Positions 1-13,890 are shown, counted from the first letter of the stretch. The stretch is DNA of 13,890 nt from Auxenochlorella pyrenoidosa (GCA_001430745.1 KQ482041.1:56815-70704); one strand, 5' to 3'. Made by a program: numbers and translations. The notes: generated by a model not told the origin, from the letters alone.

Positions 1-2
1 TA

Positions 3-1480
3 CCGTTCGGGAGGCCGTTGGGAAGTCAGGTCAGTAGACGCTGTGTGCGTCTGGCAGTGGCGCGGCCCGTGCTGCGGGTCGGTCGGCCGCTCAGCCGGCG
101 GGATCTCATGCGCATGGGCGCTGGTTGGCAGCCGAGGCGGGTGGCGGTTTCAGAAGCGATGGCGCACCCTCATGGGCACAGCAGGGCACGGCATGCGTGG
201 CGTGCATGCTGGCCGCCCGTGGGCCATTGCCCCGAGCAGCAGCATGCCCCCCCGCCCTCCCTTTCCTCATGCGCCCCGCAGGACGTGCTGCAGAGCAACA
301 ACTGGCGGGCGCCCACGGCGCAGGACATTGTCAACAGCTACAGGGGGAGCGATGTGCGGCTGAGGGCTGAGGACGTCATCCTGCAGGTGGGAGCTTGGAG
401 GGTTGGGCGGTGGGGTGGGTGGGTGGGGCCAGCGAGCCCAGGAGACACTGAGCAGGGAGGGCCACCGTTGACAGCCCAGGCAGACGTGTGCAGCCTTGTT
501 TGGGACGCTTGTCGCCCCTGTGGCGCCAGGCCCAGCCTGGTGTGCAAGGAAAACAGACAGGACGCTCCGCGCCCCCACCCCTCCACCCCCACCCCACCCC
601 CGGCAGGAGAACAAGATCGACTACTCCAAGCGCGACAAGAACCCGCTGGACTCGGTGCACTTCTTCGACCACCTGGGGGCCACGGAGAAGCGCAAGCTGC
701 GCCCCGACCAGATCTCCTCCATGGTGGTGGCCTCGTACCAGGTGTGTGTGGGGGGGGGTGGGGGTTGGGGGTGGGGGGGGGTGGGGGGGTGGAACTCTGC
801 TGCATGCGTGGCGGCCTCCTGCCACATGGGGCTAGCATGCTGCTTAGCGGGAGCCGAGACATGGCAGGCAAGGACAACAAGTGGTATTTGGAGTGGAGGC
901 AGCGCCGCCTGTGGCCTCGCCACGTCAGGCTGGGGGCACTGGCGGTTGGCTAGCGAGGCATTGCGTCCTGGGTTGTGCCTGTTTGGCCTCCCCTGGTGGT
1001 TCCAGACTCAAGCCCTTGGCTTCTAGGGTGGCCGTTGCTCTGCAACGGGGATGCCCTGTTCTGCCAGGTACCCACGTTGCTGAATGTGGGTGGGAAACAA
1101 TGGCCCACTCTCCTCCCCCCTTCCCCCCCCCCAATTGGCAGGAGAAGACCCTGCGCGTCTACTCGCGCAACGCCTGCCCCAAGCACGTCAAGGCGGTGCA
1201 CGAGGCGTTTGAGTGCTGGCTGAGGAGCCGCTTTGGCAGCAAGGTGACCACGTCGACGCCCTCCAAGCCGCCACTGCCGCGCGTGCCCCAGGTGCTGGGC
1301 GCCGCCGCCTCGCGGCTGGCGCCTGGTGTGGGCAGCAAGCGCGCCCGCGGCCTGGACTATGCCGCCGGCAGCGCTGCCGACGGTGGCAGCGATCCCGCTC
1401 ACGATGGCTTTGGCGGTGCAGCAGAGGACGACAGCGCCTCGCCGACCTGCCTCATGCGGGCCAAGCAGGCACGGCAGTGA
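3..1480 (+). CDS. Unrecognised protein, 3' part of a spliced gene
   Basis: Partial gene whose 5' end lies left of the window. Proposed exons are 3-29, 282-386, 607-741 and 1142-1480, joined in one frame, giving about 201 residues to a TGA at 1478-1480. Splice sites are CAG/GTCAGT at 30, CAG/GTGGGA at 387 and CAG/GTGTGT at 742, with acceptors ending CAG at 281, 606 and 1141. The first exon fragment is the least certain. The three inner pieces read like a folded domain: SNNWRAPTAQDIVNSY in the first full exon, then DSVHFFDHLGATEKRKLRPD, then TLRVYSRNACPKHVKAVHEA followed by FECWLRSRFGS. The last 75 or so residues are low complexity (Ala, Ser, Gly, Pro) with a small basic patch, SKRARG, and look disordered. 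I do not recognise the family. That it is a real gene is supported by codon use, clean splice sites and a TGTAA signal 187 bases after the stop; its role is unknown. Confidence 0.7.
738..792 (+). repeat. G-run tract with quadruplex potential in an intron of the first gene
   Basis: Directly after the donor CAG/GTGTGTGTG at 742 come several runs of five to nine G separated by single T or TT. As intron RNA this meets the simple rule for a G-quadruplex (four or more G runs with short loops). It lies on the transcribed sense strand beside a splice donor. Confidence 0.7.
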
Positions 1481-1969
1481 TGGCTGCAAGGAACGTACCA
1501 GGGTTGCACGACAGCTGCCAACTTCGCAGCTGCGCGACTGCACGCTCACACAACGCTTGACATTGACACTTATTCTTTCCCACTTGCTGCCAGTCGGCTG
1601 TCTGCATCGCTTCTGTTTGTCCGATTCTGCAGGGCGCATTGGCCCTTCCCTGTCTGCAACAATCCTTGTAACATGGTGCCTGCACGTCGTGCTGCAGAGG
1701 CTGCACTGCACCTGTGTCCTCTGGGCGCCAGCGCCTCAGGAACAACGCCCAGTCTTGCAGGCTGCGCGAATGCTTGTGCTGCATGTGCAAATCCTCGTGG
1801 TCCCATTTGCCCTGCAAGCACAGTGCCGAGAGCAACTTGCAGTGTCTCGCGCCTCTGCTGTGCGTGCGGCCTTCAAGCCCAGGCTGGCCTTCTCCAATGC
1901 ATTCGCATCATTCGATTGCTGCTCCAACTGCTGATTGCCAGGAGCAGAAATCGCGCTTCGCAAACAGCT
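1481..1969. other. Intergenic region between first gene and lysyl-tRNA synthetase
   Basis: 489 bases between the first gene's stop and the chosen synthetase start. It holds the 3' UTR and TGTAA of the first gene and, from about 1680, the likely promoter and 5' UTR of the synthetase. I see no clear TATA box. The synthetase frame is open upstream to an ATG at 1673, discussed as a finding. No RNA gene seen. Confidence 0.5.
1667..1671 (+). terminator. TGTAA polyadenylation signal of the first gene
   Basis: TGTAA is the usual chlorophyte poly(A) signal and lies 187 bases past the TGA at 1478-1480. It implies that the first transcript ends near 1685, leaving under 300 bases before the synthetase ATG at 1970. 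Identified by motif and position only. Confidence 0.55.
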
Positions 1970-7834
<5,865 letters not shown>

Positions 7835-8679
7835 CTTGCTTAGGTGCAGGACGAGGCCGTTAGCGTGCAGGAACCGCTGCCGGCAGCGCCAAGCACCCGG
7901 CGCTGTGGCCTCACGGCTGTGCGCACGCCTGGGGGGCTGCCCTCCAATGCATCGGCCTCTGCTGGGCTGGGCTCGCCGCCTTGCCAGCCTGCTGGACCCT
8001 GCGATGCCGCTCTGGACAGATGGAGGCGTGCGGCAGCAGCGCAGGCTGCAGCTGAGGTGGCAACCCGCCAGGCGGTGGCGCCGCGTGCCGAGGCATCTGC
8101 CGACCTCGTGCAGGGCCGGCCCCTGCAGGCCGTGGCACATGCCGTGGGCCCGCCGGCAGAGTCGCCTCGGGGCACACCGCAAGGGACCGCTGCGCTGCTG
8201 GCTGCCTGGCAGCGCGCCGCCGCTGCAGCAGCCACCTACCAGCAGCAGGGGGCAACGCTGCGGCTGCGCCAGGCACCCTGACTCCCTCCACCCGGACGCT
8301 CCAATTCTTTGCTCTCTGCTTGCTTCTACTTTCTCGCTGCTACGCTCTGCACTTCCCCACCGCGTGCTTCCAGTCCGTGTCAAAATTTACAGCACTCGAG
8401 CGCTCAACCACACAGGAGTAGGATCTCTGGCAGTGAACGTTCGACGACTGGCCAGTCATCGCGCAACAATGCGACCAACAGGGCTGCTTGGGGGCGTTGC
8501 GATGACCTCACGATGCAGCCGCTGGCGAGGGCTCAGCCGCCACCGCTGCAGGGGTGGTGGCGTGTGTTCCCCTGCGCGGCGGGTTGCCTGCAGGGTGGGG
8601 CGAGGGCGTGGGCTTGGGCAGCGACGAGGGGCCCGGCAGGTGGGGTCCAAATTGCAGCCCCGACGACAGGGATGCCTGG
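7835..8679. other. Convergent region between synthetase and FAX-like genes
   Basis: Holds the 3' UTRs of two genes pointing toward each other. On the plus strand a frame from 7844 stays open to a TGA ending at 8281 (about 145 codons, Ala/Arg/Gln-rich, with codon use like the real exons) and could extend the synthetase if its last intron ends at 7843. On the minus strand a TGTAA at 8391-8387 probably ends the FAX-like transcript. I saw no plus-strand TGTAA here for the synthetase. Confidence 0.45.
8387..8391 (-). terminator. TGTAA polyadenylation signal of the FAX-like gene
   Basis: Minus-strand TGTAA, read as TTACA on the plus strand, 289 bases past the proposed stop at 8680. Assigned by motif and position only. 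Confidence 0.5.
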
Positions 8680-9830
8680 TCAGCGCCGTGACGCCTTGGG
8701 CACCCTAGGGAAAGAACACTGGGCGGTGCCAGCCACATCTGAGGGGGCCCCTGCGGGCAGGCGCACACGCGCGCTGCCGCAAGCGCGCCGGCGCCTCACC
8801 TCCCGCCGCCACGTTGTAGAGCAGGAACAGCGCCATGGCCGCGCTGAGGCCCAGCAGGGCGCCCATGAACAGCGGCGCCACGCGCTGCTGCACCGCGCGC
8901 CACGCATAGTAGGCCAGCCAGCCGGCCAGGCCTGGCAGAGGGGTGGGGGAGTCGGGCAGCGGGGGTGGGAAGCCAGGCAGCAGACGGGCGTGAAGAGACG
9001 CGGCTGCACCAGCGCCTGCAAGGGCCTGTGCTGCTCGCGCCTTCAGCCGGCCCTGGGCTGCAAGCGTGGCAGCACACCCCAGGGCAGCTCGGTGGTGGGC
9101 TGAGTGCTGCCTCGCGGAGGCTTGCTGCCCTTCCTCCCCCCCCCCGCCTCCGCAGTCAAATCCCCGGCAAGGCTTCCAACCGCAGCAGCAGGCGACGGCA
9201 CTTGCCTGCCTCCAGCAGCGTGAAGGGCGCGGCGCTCTTGCTCTGGCGCCACACCTTGAGCGAGAGCGAGGCCAGCCCCAGCTGCAGCACCCCCACCGCC
9301 ATCATCACGACAGCAGGCTGCCCCCAGCCAAACAGCTTGGCCAGCAGGCCGCCCGCCGCCACCAGCGCGCCGTAGGGGAGGCACATGCAGAAGTCGTGAA
9401 GAAAGGCGTGGCGCCCGCCGCCGTGGCCGTGCCCGCTGCCTGCCGCCGGCGCTGCTGCCGCCGCCGACGATGCCTCTGCGTCATTGCCGCTGCTGGCTGC
9501 TGCCGCCACTAGGGTCGGCGCCTGCAAAGCATGCGGCAGTGCGTCGTTTGAGGCACCAAGGAAGGGTATCAACGAGCAGAGTCGGGCAGTGTGGAGGGGC
9601 AGATAGCCAGCATAGCAGCGGAGCCGGCAGCGGTGGCGGGCAGCGACGGCAGGCTGCTGTCTTGCCTGCAGCCGACGTCGCAGCGCTGGTTTCTGCTTGG
9701 AGGCTGCCGGTGTGTGCAGCAGGCCTCCAACGGTTCTGTGCCCCAGCCCCAGCGCCAACCGAGTTGCGGCTTGCCCCTGCTGCTGCCCAGCGCAGCGCAG
9801 GGATGGAACATGCGCAGTAGTAACCACCAT
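8680..9830 (-). CDS. TMEM14/FAX family membrane protein, probable chloroplast fatty acid exporter
   Basis: FAX proteins sit in the chloroplast inner envelope and help export fatty acids. Exons on the minus strand: 9830-9206, 8931-8800, and a last one from 8750 (or 8738) to the stop at 8680, giving about 275 (or 271) residues. The core starts HAFLHDFCMCLPYGALVAAG (segment 1), continues PAVVMMAVGVLQLGLASLSL then KVWRQSKSAAPFTLLEAG (segment 2 and loop), and across a GC-AG intron reads LAGWLAYYAWRAVQQRVAPL and MGALLGLSAAMALFLLYNVA (segments 3 and 4), ending AAGG. SLKVWRQSKSAAPF closely matches SLKIWRQGKSSLPF of plant FAX1, and the spacing to the final GG matches too. The chosen ATG at 9830 has the context GCACCATGG and begins an Arg/Ala-rich stretch without acidic residues, fitting a transit peptide. 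In-frame ATGs also exist upstream, at 9884 for example. A further in-frame GC-AG intron (9665-9522) is possible inside the N-terminal part. The last exon is uncertain. Confidence 0.82.
8932..9205 (-). other. GC-AG intron in the FAX-like gene
   Basis: Minus-strand donor GAGGCAG/GCAAGT and acceptor CTCTGCCAG, 274 bases. Joining G to GC gives Gly and the run LLEAG-LAGWLAYYAWRAV, which lines up without gaps with plant FAX1. The GT four bases further on (after GGCAA) leaves two extra bases and the wrong frame. Confidence 0.85.
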
Positions 9831-10180
9831 GGTGCCTGTGAAAATGCGTTTAAGTTTGCGCAGGGTTTCAGTCAATTCCGCCATCTCGGCATTTCCAGCG
9901 GAGGCCTGCTGTGCCGATCTGCGATCAGCCTGTCCCCCTGTCATCGATGGAGCACATTGTGAACATCTAACAGCATATTGACCTCTGGAAGCACGCAGTT
10001 GTCACACTTTGCTCCGCCTATGGGCCTGCGAGTGGCGTAGCAGCGTCATTTACATCACACACACCACAACATAGTACTCGTGGAACTATTGGAAGGGTCA
10101 GAGCTGTACCCGCCGCCTCGAGCCCCGCCCCTTGCTGCCGCCACCGCCGCCAGCCCTGCCGGCTGCCCAGCCCACTTCCC
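9831..10180. promoter_or_regulatory. Shared divergent promoter region, FAX-like and RWD genes
   Basis: 350 bases separate the two proposed start codons, which point away from each other. The middle (about 9960-10110) is richer in A/T than the flanks and contains CATTTACATCACACACACCA and ACATAGTACT. No classic TATA box was found on either strand. If the FAX protein starts at an upstream ATG the gap is shorter. Function is inferred from layout only. Confidence 0.5.
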
Positions 10181-11633
10181 ATGGAGGCAAATGAACGAGC
10201 GCGGCTGGAGGCCCTGCAGGCGCAGCTGGAGGAGCTAGAGGCGCTCAGGGCATGCTATGACGAAGACTTGCTGCTGGCGCCAGTCGAGCAGGACAACCTG
10301 CGCTTTGCTGCCGCTGTCGTGGGCAGCAGCAGTGGCGGAGGGGCGGCGCGCGCCGTCGACGTGCCCAGCCTGTCGGCAACGCTGCGTCTGCCCGGCGTAC
10401 AGCTGGGCGGGCAGCCGGTGGACCTTGCATTCGTGCTGCCCAAGCTGGGTGGTGCCCCGCGTCTGCAGGTGCACACCAATGCACCCAGGTGTGCAGTAGA
10501 GGGAAGGCCTGCGGGCGCCAGGCAGAGCAACTGCTGTAGCGTGCTGGCTCTGGCGCGTTGCAGCATCCTATTGTCACCCCATACCCGCTCGGCCTGGCGT
10601 CCCGCCCACGCAGGCAGGACACCGACCGGCTGCAGCAGGTGGCTGACAGGGTGGCGGCGGAGAGTGCCGCCGACAGCGCGCCCTGCCTGCTGCTGGCGGC
10701 CAGCCAGCTGGCAGAGGCCGCCCAGGAGCTCGCCGAGCTCGAGGCAGCTGCTGCCGAGCAGCAGGCAGCGGGTGCTCAGCCGGAAGGGGGCGCTGACGGC
10801 TGCCAGGCGGGCGGGCGCGCTCAGCAGGGACAGGCTGGCGGCTGCGTGCTCAGCCGGCGCTGCATCGTGTTCCACCACATCAAAAACCTGAACAAGCGCA
10901 AGGCGATAGTGCAGTGGGGCGGCGAGCTGGGGCTGGGCGGCTGGAGCAAGCCGGGCTTCCCGGGCGTCGTGCTGGTCGAGGTGCGTGGCGGCGCCGGCTG
11001 CTCGGCCCAGCCCAGCTGCGAGGCCAGCAGGCTGGATAGCTGGCAGCTGTGCGGCGCTCGTGCAGCGCAGCAACCACCGCAGGCGGCTGTCGGTGGTGGC
11101 GAATGGGGGCACTCGCCCCGGCGCCTGCCTGCCTGGGCCCTGTGTGCCCCATCACAGCTGCCCCTGAACCGGTTTTTCATGCTGCAGGGAGCGGCCGCGG
11201 ACGTTGCCGATTACGTCACTCGCCTGCGCCAGCTGCGCTGGCAGTCCATGGCTGTGCGAGCAGAGGAGGACCTGCCCATGGGCAGCCAGCAGGCGAGCTG
11301 CGGGGGCTGCAGCAGCTGGGCAGGCCCGCCGCCACCAGTCCAAGCAAAGGATATTGCGCCTGCTGTGCCGCCTGCTTATGTCGGGGCCTGCTGTGATGGG
11401 ATCGCCTGCTGCCAGCAAGCGCCTGCGCCTGCCCGCTTGGCAACCTTGGTGCCATGCCCTGGTCTCCCCCCCTGTCCCGGCTGCAGGAGCTGGAGGCTGC
11501 CAGGGCAGCCCCCCGTGGGGTGCAAGAGCTTGGAGAGGAGGAGATGGGCCGGCTGGCGGCGGCAGCACGGGAGGCTGGCATGCAGGCCCTGTTCCGCGAA
11601 GCGCTTGGCCTTGCGCCCGCTGCTGGCGGCTGA
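10181..11633 (+). CDS. RWD domain and DUF1115 protein, RWDD2-like
   Basis: Exons: 10181-10488, 10614-10980, 11188 to about 11292, and 11487-11633, giving about 308 residues; human RWDD2B is 319. The N terminus MEANERARLEALQAQLEELE and then ALRACYDEDLLL is the typical opening of an RWD domain, followed by a Pro/Gly-rich sheet region (LQVHTNAP). The second half carries the DUF1115 signature: VFHHIKNLNKRKAIVQW (from residue about 188), then GLGGWSKPGFPGVVLVE, and across the next intron VADYVTRLRQLRWQSMAVRA. The last exon ends MGRLAAAAREAGMQALFREA, like the C-terminal helix of the family. Exon 1 to 2 uses CAG/GTGTGC and CACGCAG (join gives Arg). The third donor is unsettled: the frame requires phase 0 and the best-fitting site is CAG/GCGAGC at 11293, another GC donor, though weak in-frame GT sites also exist. 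The role of RWDD2 proteins is poorly known; RWD domains usually bind other proteins. Confidence 0.85.
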
Positions 11634-12486
11634 ACCAGCGCCGGGCGTGCGCAGCGCTGCATGCATGCAGCTGGCCACCTGCACGCTTTCAGGCAGGCCC
11701 CGGGGCCAGATAGGCTGCCAGCCGGCTCCCATGCATGCAGCAGGCGGGCCCCTCGCAGCCTGCGGATGTAAGCACGTGCCAAGGCCCCGGCGTGCTTCCA
11801 GGTGCGTTTGGCGGGGTGCTGAAGGCTGCAGCGCCGGCCAGCCTGTACCCATCCGCCTGGGCGCTGTCCAGTTGTTGGGCGCTGCCGACAAGCGTTGGGG
11901 TGCTTCCTCCTCTGCAGGGCACGATTGGCACCATCCGCACGGCCAACTGCTCGCCCATGGCAGGCCAGGCTGGCCGAGGCGGCAGCCTTAAGTTGCGGGT
12001 GGCCTCGCTGAGAACGTGCCCTGCAAGCAGACCTCCTGACGCGTCCTACACCTGTGGCCAGTCTGCTTCTGCGTGCTGCAGCTCAGGCCCCGTCTTTGCA
12101 TGCACCATGCTCACCTCGACCATGCAGGCTGTACCGCAAAGGCTGTAAGCGCTGACACCGCAGGGGCAGCGTGCACGCTCAGGGAGGCACCAAGTCTGAT
12201 GGACGGCCCAATGCACGGCCCTGCCAGTCCCTGCCTGGAGGCACGCCGCCCATCCCTCTTACTCATAGTACATATTGACGAATGTCGGTCAGGGAAAGAA
12301 TTGCGGGGTTGCTAGCGACGAAATGGGGCATGGAGGAGGATACGGGCAGGGGGAGCGCGGGCCGAGGCGGCGGCGGTCAGAGGCGTAATCTAGCAGGGTG
12401 GCAAAAACGGGGTGTGTAGCACATGGCAGGCCTCGAAGGCAATCAAATCAGGCAGTGGCAAGTAGTAGCGCGTGGCATCAGTGGCA
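11634..12486. other. Convergent intergenic region between RWD and CemA-like genes
   Basis: 853 bases holding the 3' ends of two facing genes. Plus-strand TGTAA motifs occur at 11767 and 12144; I saw no exact TGTAA for the minus-strand gene. It contains a 16-base perfect palindrome centred on GCATGCATGC (11656-11671), and its core ATGCATGCAGC recurs at 11731-11741. Open frames here resemble nothing I know and have no convincing splice structure. No RNA gene seen. Confidence 0.5.
11767..11771 (+). terminator. TGTAA polyadenylation signal of the RWD gene
   Basis: TGTAA 134 bases after the TGA at 11631-11633, a usual distance. A second TGTAA at 12144-12148 is a possible alternative end. Confidence 0.55.
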
Positions 12487-13865
12487 TCAGTGGCGGTCCA
12501 TCTGCTTGAGGGTGACGGCGGCGGCAGGGTCTGCCTTGTTCAGCCCCACGAAAATCCAGACCTGCGCAGCAGCGGGAAGCGGGTGAGCCAGCAGGGGGAG
12601 GGTGACTCTCAGGGGGCGGCAGAGGAGGGTGAAGAGGCACGAGGGGCGGATGCCAGGGTGGTGCAGGGCATGGGCTTGCAACCACACAGCTATGCAGGCC
12701 CTGGCAGCGGCTGCTGGTCGTGCACCCTCCTTGCCGCCCCACCTTGAAGAGCGAGTCAAAGAAGACGGGCACGGTGGCCACAAATATCTTAAGGGCCTCG
12801 TCCTGCTTGGGGGTGGGTGGGGTAGGCCAACAGATGGGCGATAAGCGCAGTTGGGCAGGCTGGGTGCCGGGCGGGGGACAGAGGAGACAAAGGGCGGGCG
12901 AGCGTCAGAGGGGCAGGCTGGGTGCGGGGCTCTGACAGCGGCAGAGAGCAGAGCATGACGACAGCAGGGGAAGGGGCGGTGGCGCCAGGGGACAGAGGAA
13001 GCAGGGAGAGGAAGGACGCGGGCAGCAGGTGGCAGGGAGGGTGGGGAGCAAGCAGCCCAGCCCCTAGGCGGCCCCCCACCTCTGCCTCCAGGCCGTAGTG
13101 CCCGGAGAACAGGCGCAGCGTGGCGGTCCAGCCCTCCTCAGAGTGGTAGCCCAGCAGGATGTCTGCAGGGCCGGTTCGGGAGGGCGGGGGGCTGGGCTGG
13201 GCAGGAGGGAGGACATGTGGGCAGGCAGAGCAGGGGGCCAACCCTGCCACCAGCCCCGCTGCAGCCCCCTCCTGTGCCTATGCAGCTCAGCTGCGGAAAA
13301 AAGCTGGGCCGCTGCCAGCGTCCAGCCAAGCACCCCAGCCAATCAACCATCCAAACCACCCACCTGTGACCAGGATGATGAGGAATGCCTTGGCGGTGTC
13401 CGACAGGCCCGTGAACACGCGGCCGATGGTGCGGAACAGGATCTGGCGCTGCACCGTCTGGCGCCCCAGCATGATGAAGAAGACGATGCCAGAGGTGGTG
13501 TCTGCTGGGTGGGGGGGTGGGGATGCAAATGGGCGGGCGGGCAGGCGGCGCAAATGGTGTACAAGGAGGCGCTCGCAGGCCGGCAGCGCAGGATCGGCAG
13601 GACCCGCCCCAAGGCGCACGCGCAGGTGCCTGCGTGGCGGCCTCGCTGTGCCGCGGCGCCCAGCGAAGGGCGGGAGGTGCCTGGCTGGTGGGGGCGTCGC
13701 GGCAGCCCCGGCGCCGGCGGCGTCGCGGCACCCACCCGACACCACGTTGAGCATCGCCCTCTTGTTGGCCTCCTTGAACTCCTCGTTCAGGTGCAGCGCC
13801 GTGCCGCGCAGGTGCTGGTACACCTGCTCGTCAGTCAGCGGCGGCGCCTGCCCCAGCGACGCTTG
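12487..13865 (-). CDS. Nuclear CemA/PxcA/DLDG1-like chloroplast envelope protein, 3' part
   Basis: CemA (plastid), PxcA (cyanobacteria) and nuclear DLDG1 are membrane proteins affecting proton flow and pH balance across the chloroplast envelope or cell membrane. Exons on the minus strand: 13865-13736, 13501-13364, 13162-13080, 12802-12743, 12561-12487, ending in TGA. All four introns inside are GT-AG and the joins keep frame (Asp at 13736/13501 and at 13364/13162). Order: VYQHLRGTALHLNEEFKEAN, then NVVSDTTSGIVFFIMLGRQT (membrane segment), SDTAKAFLIILVTDILLGYH then SEEGWTATLRLF, then ALKIFVATVPVFFDSLFK (last membrane segment), and VWIFVGLNKADPAAAVTLKQ. The stretch AFLIILVTDILLGYHSEEGW and FDSLFKVWIFVGLN match the CemA family core and end. 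The Thr-Ser-Gly and envelope-loop wording is closer to DLDG1 than to plastid CemA. The 5' exons, including any transit peptide, lie right of the window. Confidence 0.85.
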
Positions 13866-13870
13866 CTGCA

Positions 13871-13890
13871 GGGGGGTGTGTGTGTGTGGT
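13871..13890 (-). repeat. Short AC microsatellite and C tract before a CemA-like acceptor
   Basis: On the minus strand about six AC units are followed by six C and TGCAG, serving as the pyrimidine-poor to pyrimidine-rich lead into the acceptor at 13866. The repeat runs off the window edge. Confidence 0.5.

Noticed and set aside
950..1711. 253-codon open frame on the minus strand
   Set aside because: It is antisense to the first gene's last exon and has no domain; the plus-strand exons have better codon use and splice sites.
10050..10054. Minus-strand TGTAA upstream of the FAX-like gene
   Set aside because: It lies in the divergent promoter with no minus-strand gene ending there, so it is probably chance.
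10558..11991. 477-codon open frame on the plus strand
   Set aside because: It contains RWDD2-like exons 2 and 3 but runs through their introns and, in the wrong frame, past the last exon. The conserved protein needs splicing; the length comes from the scarcity of stops in GC-rich DNA.
12474..12492. Short GTGGCATCA direct repeat at the CemA-like stop codon
   Set aside because: Two copies of about ten bases only; no role suggested.

Overview
The window looks like nuclear DNA from a GC-rich green alga, most likely a Chlorella-like trebouxiophyte. The genes are cut into many short exons by introns of about 110 to 330 bases. Most splice sites fit GT/AG with C/T-rich acceptors. TGTAA, the chlorophyte polyadenylation signal, lies downstream of three stop codons. 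The predicted proteins are of plant/algal type. The lineage is an inference from these traits, not a database match. There are no prokaryotic operons, CRISPR arrays, insertion sequences, rRNA or tRNA genes that I can see.

Layout: (1) 3-1480, plus strand, the 3' end of a gene I do not recognise, with three or four exons and a TGTAA at 1667. (2) 1970-7834, plus strand, a complete cytosolic-type lysyl-tRNA synthetase in 19 exons (about 607 residues); every junction was checked for reading frame and the conserved family sequence runs across nearly all of them. (3) 8680-9830, minus strand, a TMEM14/FAX-type small membrane protein, convergent with the synthetase gene. (4) 10181-11633, plus strand, an RWD domain plus DUF1115 protein of the RWDD2 type, divergent from the FAX gene across a gap of about 350 bases. 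(5) 12487-13865, minus strand, the 3' part of a nuclear gene for a CemA/PxcA/DLDG1-like chloroplast envelope protein, whose 5' end lies beyond the window.

The genes are mostly housekeeping and do not form one pathway. Two neighbours (FAX-like and CemA-like) probably act at the chloroplast envelope, but nothing in the sequence shows them to be linked in function. The clearest unusual property is splicing. At least three introns must use a GC donor (2050, 7340, 9205), because only that choice keeps conserved protein sequence in frame; two more are candidates (9665, 11293). About 29 introns can be placed, so this is well above the roughly one percent usual in plants and algae. A second notable feature is a three-fold repeat of the first bases of synthetase exon 6, with two extra copies in the preceding intron. 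I did not find a convincing new multi-gene system.
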